A stretch of 64,000 nucleotides of DNA, taken from assembly GCA_903904835.1 (NCBI GenBank), contig CAIVEI010000051.1:124001-188000 (forward strand), given 5' to 3'. The notes beneath the pieces were generated by a model. It did no database searches, had not been told where the DNA came from, and saw only the letters and a program-made list of their open reading frames with translations. The DNA comes from an uncultured Schlesneria sp. GTDB lineage: Bacteria > Planctomycetota > Planctomycetia > Planctomycetales > Planctomycetaceae. Positions 55,921-64,000 of this stretch are shown piece after piece (the stretch's first letter is position 1; every line of letters begins with the position of its first letter). The translations under genes were made by a program, and so were the position numbers.

Positions 55921-57345
55921 CTATTTCCCGATACAGAACTTGCTGAAGACTCGGTCGAGAATGTCGTCGGTGTAGATCACGCCGAGGATCACGCCGAGAT
56001 GATCCAGTGCGTCTCTTAAATCAACGGCGATCAATTCGTCTCCAACCGTGGGAACTCTTGCGGCTCGTTCAGAACGCTCAAGAGCATTCGTCAGCAATTC
56101 CAGGGTTTCACGACACCGCGCGGAGGTCATTCCAAGCCATTGACTGCTGCGCCCGTGACTTTTACCAAAGTGTTGACGTAATGCGTCTTCGAGGCCAATA
56201 AGCCCTGCTTCGGAGACAGCACTGATGCGAACTGTATCAAGCGGAGAGCTGATCGACTCTTTCGTCTCGTTGGACGTCAAAGTCAAAGGGACGAGGTCCG
56301 ACTTCGTGATCAAACGAATAATCGAGGATGATTTGTTTTGCTGTGTCATCAACAATTCATCATCAATCGCTCGTTCCGTTTCGCTGAGTGACGCTGATGT
56401 GCACCAGATAACAAGATCGGCCCTGTTTAATTGTGTGATACGTTGTTGTTGAGCGTCGGCAGCGATGCCACGAGCGTCGTCCTCCCAGCCCGCTGTATCA
56501 ATGAGGTCGAACGTTAGCCCGTTCCAGTTCACGGCGCGGGTGAGAAAATCACGTGTCGTTCCGCGATCTGTGGAAACAAGAGCCGAATTCGAACCGGCAA
56601 GCTTATTGAACAATGTACTTTTGCCGGCGTTCGGCAAGCCGGCGAGCACGACTTGAGGTCGAACTCGGGATTGCATCCGTTCTACCGCTTGCCGCACTAA
56701 ACCATCGACGAACTGTCGAGATTGAGTTAATCGATCAATTACGTCCTTTCGACTGACAAATTCGATGTCCTCTTCGACGAAATCGAGTCCCGCTTCCAGA
56801 TCTGCAAGAAGTTCCAACAGGTCACGACGCAGGCTGCTGAGATTTGCCGAGATTCCCCCGGCCAATTGCGCGAGCGCCGTTTCCAGTTCTGCCTGATCAT
56901 GGGCATCTATTACGCCGAGCACGGCTTCGGCCTGCAACAAGTCTAGTTTCCCAGCAAGAAACGCACGCAGCGTAAATTCACCGGGTCGGGCGTGCCTCGC
57001 ACCGTGACGGTAGGCTTCATTCAGTACTGCTTCAAGCAGACAGGGTGAGCCAGGTAAATGAAGCTCGATCAGCGGTTGACCTGTGTAACTGCGGCGATTG
57101 GGCCACAACAAGACTTGAACCGGGATTTTCATCTGCCGGGTTTGACCATTGAGATGGACCATTCCCGGATGTGAACTGGCCGATTTCGCAGAATTCCATG
57201 CATCAACGTCTTGTGGTTTGAACCAACCAGCCAACACGTTTTGGATCTGTTTTCCAGAGATCCGCACAATTCCACGAGCCGATCCGCCAGGTGGCGACGC
57301 CAAGGCGGCGATTGGTTGATCGACAGAAAGGTCGATAACATTCAC
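55921..57345 (-). CDS. mnmE: tRNA modification GTPase MnmE (TrmE)
   Basis: 474 aa. Acts with MnmG to make the cmnm5 modification of wobble uridines. The N-terminal tetrahydrofolate-binding domain (PGEFTLRAFLAGKLDLLQAE) is followed by helical and G domains (GLPNAGKSTLFNKL, DTAGWED, G4 TKSD) and the C-terminal F-C-I-G-K, the catalytic Cys motif. Downstream of yidC as in many bacteria, with 102 bases between. Confidence 0.96.
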   Translation of the reverse strand: MNVIDLSVDQPIAALASPPGGSARGIVRISGKQIQNVLAGWFKPQDVDAWNSAKSASSHPGMVHLNGQTRQMKIPVQVLLWPNRRSYTGQPLIELHLPGSPCLLEAVLNEAYRHGARHARPGEFTLRAFLAGKLDLLQAEAVLGVIDAHDQAELETALAQLAGGISANLSSLRRDLLELLADLEAGLDFVEEDIEFVSRKDVIDRLTQSRQFVDGLVRQAVERMQSRVRPQVVLAGLPNAGKSTLFNKLAGSNSALVSTDRGTTRDFLTRAVNWNGLTFDLIDTAGWEDDARGIAADAQQQRITQLNRADLVIWCTSASLSETERAIDDELLMTQQNKSSSIIRLITKSDLVPLTLTSNETKESISSPLDTVRISAVSEAGLIGLEDALRQHFGKSHGRSSQWLGMTSARCRETLELLTNALERSERAARVPTVGDELIAVDLRDALDHLGVILGVIYTDDILDRVFSKFCIGK

Positions 57346-57447
57346 GGATCAGGGTGTCCTCACGACATCATCTTTCAATCAGACAGTTAGACCATCTGAG
57401 AGGATCGATCATTGTCATCGCTCCTGTCAGATGGGTTCAAACTCGCG

Positions 57448-59559
57448 TTATTTGTCCCGCTTCTTTTTCCGTTTGTCGTCTCGGTTGCTTTCGAGTTGCC
57501 GCGTTGCCGTGATCTGATTGTCCGCTGATTTCTGAAGTCGATCCCAAATTCCGCCGATGACCGATGGTTTTTCTTCTTCTGCTTTCTTACCGGGTACATT
57601 CGGTTGAGTTGCCAGGTTTGTGACCGGAGCATCATCAACCACAGGCTTATTCTTCTTGAGATGCTCAAACAACCACCGCTCGGTCATCGACCAGATATTC
57701 GTCGCGATGAAGTAAAGGCATAGACCTGATGGGACGCGGAAGAACATGGCTCCCATGAAGATCATCATGAAGCTCATCATTTTCTGTTGTTGAGCTTGTT
57801 CTTCATTCGTTGGCGGAGGCATCGTCAGCTTTTGATGAATGAACATTAAGCCGGTCGAGATGCAGGGCAACAGGTTGAAGTCAGTCCATCCCAGCCAGGG
57901 AATGGGGGCAGGGAAGTGGAAAAGTGCATCCGGCGAAGCCAGGTTTTCGAACCAGAGAAACGGTTCCATTCGCAGTTCGATTGAACTGCCAATGGCCCGA
58001 TAGAGGGCAATGAAAATCGGCAATTGCAGGAATACGGGAAGACAGCCACTCATCATCAGGCCGAGCTGTTCTTTGCTCAGTTCCTGAGCGGCGTTCATGT
58101 ACTCGGGAGTCCCTTTGCCATACTTGGTTTCCAATTCTTTTTGCTTGGCCTGCATCTTTGGCTGCAGCTCTTTCATCTTTGCTGCGTTGGCCGCCTGATG
58201 TTTGGAAATAGGCATCAGCAAAGTTCGAACGAGCGCCGTCAGACAGATAATTGCGATGCCGTAGCTCAGGCCGAGATGGTGGAACATATTCAACAACCAG
58301 ACCATGCCCCGGCAGATGGCATCGAACCAGCCGTAGTCCATGACGGCCATCGCTGGAATCTGACTCATCAGTTCCTTTCGCTTTGGTCCGGCAAATAACG
58401 TGTATTTATGAGAGATTTCGCTATTACCCGCGACCTTCACGTCCGACTTCAGCTCGACGGAAATGTCGCTATACTCACTTTTCAAAGGGTATTCGTTGGC
58501 GACAACAGCTTTCGAAGCACTGACCTGATCCGCATCTGGCATCACCAATGCAGCAAAGTAAAGGACGTCGACGCCGATGTATTTCAGCTTTCGCGTCCAG
58601 ACTTCGGTCTTATCCGCTTTTGCTTTCTTGACGGTCTCGAGGGCGGAAAGCTTGTTTTCATCGAGTGACGTGCCGTCATCACGAAGGAAACCCATCCGAA
58701 CGTCGCGGTGCTTATACGAGTTTTCAGCATCTTCAAGCGGGACGCCGACAGGTCCTTGAAGTGTGTAGCTCAACTTCTGGTCCTGTTCGGTCAAGTTCTT
58801 GGCAGTGATTGTCAGAGCGAGTTTGTAGCCTTCAATAAATGTCTTTTGGATGTCATCCTGCTTGAGCTCATCATGAGTCAGTTGCTTCAGCTCAAAATGC
58901 TTGGTGAGTTCCCAGCGGCCGTCCGGTGTTTTGAACCGGAACGTTGCGGCACGTGCTGCGGCTTCGGGACTGGCCTCGGGAATGAATTCCCAGGCGATTG
59001 TGGCGAGAGACGATTTTCCTAAAAGCTTATCAATTTGAGGAGATCGCAACGCGAACGTTTTTAATGTCGTTTCTCTCCCGGATCGCTTTTCGGCGTCCGT
59101 GTTTCCAATCACACGAACTCGGTTACCACGGTGTCCGAACGCGGGATAGCGTTTCTTATTCGTCAGTTCAACGAAATCGACTGCTGCCCCTTCGCTGTTC
59201 AGGTTGGCCGCCAGAAAAAATTCGTCGACCTGCTGATTAAGAACACCGTCAGGTTCTTTATCCGGATCGACGGGTCCAAGCTGTAAATTCACCGCCGCGT
59301 GCTTCGGCAATTCAATAGCCGCGACATTTGCCGGACCAGCGTCAGGATCTCGCTGAAGATTGGCATCGGGCAACTTATCTGAAGTCGCGTCGCCACCTGC
59401 ATCAACATTCTTGTCTTCAAGTTCGCCATCAACCTTTACGGTTGGTTTGGCGATGGGCTTATTGAGTTCTGGAAAGAATCGGGGAACGACGAGGTTGATC
59501 CACGTCATCCAGACCGCCATCGAGATCAGAAAAAATGTAAAAAAACGCCGCTGTTCCAT
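57448..59559 (-). CDS. yidC: Membrane protein insertase YidC
   Basis: 703 aa, longer than most YidC proteins. An N-terminal signal-anchor (residues 6-24) leads to a long periplasmic P1 domain (about 60-400), followed by five helices including GLSYGIAIICLTALVRTLLM and LPVFLQLPIFIALYRAIGSS. The C-terminal tail is Lys-rich and probably contacts ribosomes. Upstream rpmH and rnpA, usually next to yidC, are absent; instead a metallophosphoesterase gene lies beyond. mnmE follows. Confidence 0.95.
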   Translation of the reverse strand: MEQRRFFTFFLISMAVWMTWINLVVPRFFPELNKPIAKPTVKVDGELEDKNVDAGGDATSDKLPDANLQRDPDAGPANVAAIELPKHAAVNLQLGPVDPDKEPDGVLNQQVDEFFLAANLNSEGAAVDFVELTNKKRYPAFGHRGNRVRVIGNTDAEKRSGRETTLKTFALRSPQIDKLLGKSSLATIAWEFIPEASPEAAARAATFRFKTPDGRWELTKHFELKQLTHDELKQDDIQKTFIEGYKLALTITAKNLTEQDQKLSYTLQGPVGVPLEDAENSYKHRDVRMGFLRDDGTSLDENKLSALETVKKAKADKTEVWTRKLKYIGVDVLYFAALVMPDADQVSASKAVVANEYPLKSEYSDISVELKSDVKVAGNSEISHKYTLFAGPKRKELMSQIPAMAVMDYGWFDAICRGMVWLLNMFHHLGLSYGIAIICLTALVRTLLMPISKHQAANAAKMKELQPKMQAKQKELETKYGKGTPEYMNAAQELSKEQLGLMMSGCLPVFLQLPIFIALYRAIGSSIELRMEPFLWFENLASPDALFHFPAPIPWLGWTDFNLLPCISTGLMFIHQKLTMPPPTNEEQAQQQKMMSFMMIFMGAMFFRVPSGLCLYFIATNIWSMTERWLFEHLKKNKPVVDDAPVTNLATQPNVPGKKAEEEKPSVIGGIWDRLQKSADNQITATRQLESNRDDKRKKKRDK

Positions 59560-59707
59560 TCCGGATACCAGTTTGCCAGAGTAGACCTGCCCTGCTGTCG
59601 CGAACGACGATGCGGGGCTTAAAACGTCGACGCAGCTTCGTGGGAACGATCCCTACGATCTGTCGACCAAACAACAACGTACGAATGCCGATCGCGGTTC
59701 ACGCGAT

Positions 59708-60454
<747 letters not shown>

Positions 60455-60568
60455 AAATTCCTTGTCGGAAATGCCTGGGCAGTAAATCTGCCCTCAGAGT
60501 CTGGGGTCGTTAATCATAAAACTGCTAGAGGTTTGCGGCAAGCATTGATTTGATAAACAATTTCAGAT

Positions 60569-60673
60569 TCAGCTTAGCCACCACCAGGCCAGCCAGCAAA
60601 GCAGCGGGAATATTACGAATACGATTGCGAACCCGAGTAGATTTGATCTGAAATTATCAGGCCATCGTGCCAT
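60569..60673 (-). CDS. Possible 34-aa membrane peptide
   Basis: A short frame starting MARWPDNFRSNLLGFAIVFV, with one membrane helix rich in Trp (LAWWWLS at the end). GAAGG lies 6 bases before the ATG, a good ribosome site. It lies between the metallophosphoesterase and OMP genes on the same strand. Plausible small membrane protein; no family recognised, could be chance. Confidence 0.4.
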   Translation of the reverse strand: MARWPDNFRSNLLGFAIVFVIFPLLCWLAWWWLS

Positions 60674-60749
60674 GACCGGCCTTCATTCTGCGAGATATTT
60701 TACACAAATCCGAGGTTTTTGAGAAAATCGCCACCAACTCGGTTGAAGC

Positions 60750-61949
60750 TCAGAACCTGACGCCAAACCTTGCCATAATACCATTGTTGACGTCAAAACC
60801 TGGTTGGTTGCCGGAAAAAATATTCTGCCGGCCGAAAACATAGCCGATTTCGACGTACTTATCGTACCACGAGTGATCGCTTCGCAATCCGACAGCGACT
60901 CGCCAGTCGGTCAATTGGATCTCTTCGTGCCCTGAAACGTGCGGCTGTGTAATCTGATACGCTTCGACGTGGTATTCTCCGGTCGCGTACAGCCAATGCG
61001 AGCCATTTCCAAAGTTGCCAACGAAATAGCTGATTCGTGACTTGGGGAACAGCAAACGCAATTCCAGTCGTTCGTTCGGGTTCCAGACAACCCCCGCATA
61101 CGGGATAATAATGTTGTTAACACGTTCCCAGTATTGGACCCCCAATACGTACATCAATTTCGGCGATGTCCGATAGAACAGAGCTCCATAGGTATCAAGT
61201 TGCAACGATTGTCGACCGAGCGAGGTACTGAATTCCGAGTTGATCGAGGGATTGAAGTCTAATTGGGCGCTCCATTTTCCCATTTGTGGCGAATTAAGGA
61301 GGAAGTCCCAACCCAATCGGTAAACAGAACCTGGGAGGTTCGGGTGATTGGGGCCACTCCAAATCCGCGCGCCGAACTGGGCCGTATTCGTAAAGACCCA
61401 ATCGGGTCCGAGCATCGAGACATGCCTCAATGCGGCGTCATACTGCTGAATCGAGAAATTACCATGACCGGGTGACTTCGCTGCCGAGGGAGCGATCAAA
61501 ACGCCGTCGAAAATCGGCGTAAATCCAAAACGCTGAGGTTGCGGGCCGTTGATCCCGGACATAATGGTCTGGCCCGGATCATTTAAAAACGGCAGTACCG
61601 GGTCAGGTCCAGCTTGAATCTGGAATGGATCATAAGGTTGGTATGGCGTTGCAAGCGGTGCGGCCGACGGGGGTGATTCATAGGTTGAATCGGGTCCCTG
61701 CCCTCGGAAAACGGGTTCATTATCGCGAGAAACCTGCAGCCAGCGAGGTCTTTGTAGAACCGGTGCAATTGCTGGTTCGTCATCACGAAAAATTGAGGAA
61801 AGTACAATATCCCGATCCGGACGGGTCGTGCCTGTTTCAGGCAATCCGCCGAAAAAGAGGGCAAAAACGCTCAGCAGGACATTGCACACCAGAGCTGCCT
61901 CACTGGAAATTAGGTCAGAGCCGCACCGACGACCCTCAAGTTCCGGCAC
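60750..61949 (-). CDS. DUF6268-type outer-membrane beta-barrel protein
   Basis: 399 aa from a GTG. A hydrophobic leader (CNVLLSVFALFFGGLPETGT) is followed by a Pro-rich stretch and then alternating beta strands (RLELRLLFPKSRISYFVGN; YATGEYHVEAYQIT; EIGYVFGRQNIF) ending in a terminal FGVRF typical of outer-membrane barrels. The DUF6268 family is widespread in Planctomycetes. A later GTG at the leader could be the real start. Function unknown. Confidence 0.75.
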   Translation of the reverse strand: MPELEGRRCGSDLISSEAALVCNVLLSVFALFFGGLPETGTTRPDRDIVLSSIFRDDEPAIAPVLQRPRWLQVSRDNEPVFRGQGPDSTYESPPSAAPLATPYQPYDPFQIQAGPDPVLPFLNDPGQTIMSGINGPQPQRFGFTPIFDGVLIAPSAAKSPGHGNFSIQQYDAALRHVSMLGPDWVFTNTAQFGARIWSGPNHPNLPGSVYRLGWDFLLNSPQMGKWSAQLDFNPSINSEFSTSLGRQSLQLDTYGALFYRTSPKLMYVLGVQYWERVNNIIIPYAGVVWNPNERLELRLLFPKSRISYFVGNFGNGSHWLYATGEYHVEAYQITQPHVSGHEEIQLTDWRVAVGLRSDHSWYDKYVEIGYVFGRQNIFSGNQPGFDVNNGIMARFGVRF

Positions 61950-62246
61950 GTTTTTCCAGAAATGACAATCCTCGTCAACATCAACTCCGGCGGAAAGTGC
62001 CAGACGAATCCCTCGTTTCTCCGAAGGGTCGATATGAAATGACGATCGATTTGCGGGTTACGAACCGATAATCCCGAGAAATACGGATTGTGCTAGATTC
62101 CATTCCGATCGAATATGCACAGGCAGATTCACCTCGCATCTGCGGCAGTCGCTGATCAAAACTTTATCGCATCACGCGCGGACTTAATTCTCGTGTTCCG
62201 ACCGCATGGACTCGCGGCTGATGTTGATTGCAGGAGGAAAAAAGTC

Positions 62247-63800
62247 ATGAAGAGATCGTCCGAATCGCATATTCGAGGTTTAATTCTCGGAATTTTGTTG
62301 TTTCAGGGAGTTGCTGTTTCCTCGTCTAATTCGCTTTCCAGTGACGCAATCGTCATACGGACCGGTTTGTCACGAATTGATGGCGACGACTTAAAACGCC
62401 ACCTGACAACACTTGCCAGTGATTCTCTGGAAGGTCGAGAAGCGGGGGCACGCGGCGGAAAAGCGGCTGCCGCTTACTTGAGATCCGTACTCAAATCCAT
62501 CCGAGAAACAAGCCGTTCTTTGCCGATCGAAACAACTCAAGAGTTTGGACGTGACTACCAGAACTTGCTCGTCTTTCTCCCCGGTTCAGACGAAACGTTA
62601 AAACACGAGGTCGTTGTTGTTGGGGCTCATTATGATCACGTCGGATTCGGTAAAGCGTCGAACAGCCGCGGTCCGATCGGGCACATTCACAACGGAGCGG
62701 ACGACAACGCGAGTGGTACGGCGGCGGTGCTGGAATTGATAGAAGCATTTGCTTCACTGGAAACACCGCCGGCTCGATCGATTCTTTTTGCGTTCTGGGA
62801 TGCGGAAGAAGCGGGACTTCTCGGATCAAAACATTGGGTGGCCAATCCCACGATTCCGGTTCAGAATTTGCGCTTTGTCTTAAATATTGACATGCTGGGA
62901 CGGTTACGGGACGGTCGTGTCATCACGGTGGGGTGGCGTTCGGCACCAGGACTCCGTCCATTCCTCGCTTCGCACAACATCGCGAACGACCTGTTGCTCG
63001 CGTATCAACCTCAAGTGATCGCCGACAGCGATCACTACCCGTTTTATGCGGCCGGGGTTCCCGTCATCCATCTCGATACGGACAAACACGATGACTATCA
63101 TCGTCCCTCAGACGATCCCGACAAAATCAACTGGGACGGATTACGTCGGATGACAGAATATTCATATCGATTGGCCTTCGATGCCGCCAATCGCCCTGAC
63201 TTTCCTCGATTTCGACGGGAAGCTCTGTCAGAGCCGACCCCATCCTGGTTTAACTCCAAAGACGCCACCAGCCCGCCAGTTCGACTAGGCGTCCATTGGG
63301 ACCAGGAACAATTGCGGAAAAATCTCATCGTCGTTTCTCAGGTGACTCCCGGTTCACCTGCGGCGACTGCTGGACTTCGGGCAGCAGATCACATTGTGAG
63401 GCTAGGGCCGTGGAATAGCGGGACCGCCGACGATTTGAAAATGATCATTCAAACGGTCAAAAATCCGGTTCCGATTCGCGTGGAACGACCCGGAGTCGCC
63501 ACCCCCATTGAGATGAATATTAATTTTCTCGGGACCCCGGTTCGCCTGGGGGCAAGCTGGCGTGACGACACGGCACTTCCCAATTGTGTTGTCATCACCC
63601 ACGTCGTTGCAGAGTCCCCTGCCGATCGGGCAGGGATCGCAGCGGGAGATGTCATTCTCGACATGGGTGGCCGTTCATTCGCGACTTCCGAAGAGATGCG
63701 CCAGCGAGTGTTGTCGGAGCGGGCGCCATTTCACTTCCGAGTCGAGCGGAATGGTCGAATTCGCGAGGTCGTCGTGGAACTGATCGAAGATGCTCCGTGA
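62247..63800 (+). CDS. Secreted M28 aminopeptidase with two PDZ domains
   Basis: 517 aa from the ATG at 62247, chosen for AGGAGGA 9 bases upstream. Signal peptide at residues 1-27. The M28 zinc sites are H128 (VVGAHYDHVGFG), D152-D153 (NGADDNASG), the EE pair in WDAEEAGLL, D in LNIDMLGR and H in DDYHRPSDD. Two PDZ domains fill residues about 345-515 (VTPGSPAATAGLRAADHIVR; VVAESPADRAGIAAGDVILD). It likely trims peptides in the periplasm. Monocistronic. Confidence 0.92.
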   Translation: MKRSSESHIRGLILGILLFQGVAVSSSNSLSSDAIVIRTGLSRIDGDDLKRHLTTLASDSLEGREAGARGGKAAAAYLRSVLKSIRETSRSLPIETTQEFGRDYQNLLVFLPGSDETLKHEVVVVGAHYDHVGFGKASNSRGPIGHIHNGADDNASGTAAVLELIEAFASLETPPARSILFAFWDAEEAGLLGSKHWVANPTIPVQNLRFVLNIDMLGRLRDGRVITVGWRSAPGLRPFLASHNIANDLLLAYQPQVIADSDHYPFYAAGVPVIHLDTDKHDDYHRPSDDPDKINWDGLRRMTEYSYRLAFDAANRPDFPRFRREALSEPTPSWFNSKDATSPPVRLGVHWDQEQLRKNLIVVSQVTPGSPAATAGLRAADHIVRLGPWNSGTADDLKMIIQTVKNPVPIRVERPGVATPIEMNINFLGTPVRLGASWRDDTALPNCVVITHVVAESPADRAGIAAGDVILDMGGRSFATSEEMRQRVLSERAPFHFRVERNGRIREVVVELIEDAP

Positions 63801-63903
63801 TTTACATTATTCGCGAAGTCTTCATCATCGTTGACGATCGTTGGGCTATAACAGAGATTCCACAGGTAAGCGCGGCCTGCTTCCAATGGATTTTCCGTCC
63901 GTT

Positions 63904-64000
63904 ATGTCATGGAGTTTCGTTGTGTCGAAGTATTTTCTTTTGAGCGTTGCGCCCTTCGCTTTACTGTTGTCTTCCATCGGGTGCGGTTCTTCGTCTCACG
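63904..64000 (+). CDS. Lipoprotein, N-terminal fragment (cut by window edge)
   Basis: The frame MSWSFVVSKYFLLSVAPFAL continues LLLSSIGCGSSSH, a lipoprotein signal with lipobox S-I-G-C. A GTG at 63922 could be the start instead. The mature protein lies outside, so nothing more can be said. Confidence 0.55.
   Translation, partial: MSWSFVVSKYFLLSVAPFALLLSSIGCGSSSH

Noticed and set aside
57387-57668. 93-codon minus-strand frame overlapping the yidC 3' end
   Set aside because: A shadow of the Lys-rich YidC tail in another frame.

Overview
The window looks like a chromosomal stretch from a member of the Planctomycetota (Planctomycetales). This rests on gene content: a Tat-exported DUF1501 protein, a DUF6268-type outer-membrane protein, MoxR and DUF58 genes, many secreted or lipoprotein TPR, PD40 and peptidase genes, weak or absent Shine-Dalgarno sites at many starts, and short hairpin repeats between genes. 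It is an inference from family knowledge, not a database match. I see no rRNA, tRNA, CRISPR array, prophage or intact insertion sequence.

Layout. 1-9.7 kb: the 5' end of an SDR dehydrogenase, a DUF1501 protein, the translation factor LepA, a minus-strand three-gene unit (63-aa membrane protein, NoeA-like methyltransferase, membrane phosphatase/sulfatase-fold enzyme), a secreted zinc peptidase with a lectin-like tail, and a DUF1294 protein. 10-20 kb: a SulP anion transporter, the remains of a ParE-type toxin-antitoxin pair with several in-frame stops, an enolase-superfamily dehydratase flanked by short direct repeats, a Rieske protein, an ABC exporter, CarA, Ndk and a MoxR ATPase. 20-30 kb: two small membrane proteins, a chlorite-dismutase-family protein, a 975-aa membrane aminopropyltransferase-like fusion, then a same-strand run of TPR lipoprotein, PPP phosphatase, isochorismatase-like hydrolase and DUF58 protein.

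The most unusual part is 30.5-43.8 kb, six tightly packed plus-strand genes. They encode a SNF2-type helicase with a C-terminal DUF3883-like domain, a phosphoribosyltransferase-like protein, a 1470-aa protein joining a complete DprA/Smf (SLOG) domain to a DUF1156/COG1743 adenine methyltransferase, a zinc-ribbon PD-(D/E)XK nuclease candidate, a 197-aa protein with a possible second nuclease motif, and a DUF499-like ATPase with an Ig-like domain. Four junctions overlap (GTGA, ATGA, TAATG, ATGA) and the fifth gap is 25 bases, so this is one operon. The parts resemble BREX/DISARM and DUF1156-DUF499 systems, but PglZ, BrxL, DrmA and DrmB are absent. I read it as a probable, possibly undescribed, DNA-modification-linked phage-defence system.

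After a polysaccharide pyruvyl transferase gene comes a 1595-aa TIR-nSTAND protein with a transmembrane segment and a very long helical C-terminus (45.6-50.3 kb). It looks like a second immune effector, so the region behaves like a defence island.

50.6-64 kb returns to ordinary genes: a PD40 propeller protein, a glycolate oxidase as a GlcD-GlcE fusion plus GlcF, MnmE, YidC, a metallophosphoesterase, a 34-aa membrane peptide candidate, an outer-membrane barrel protein, an M28 peptidase with two PDZ domains, and the start of a lipoprotein gene cut by the window edge.
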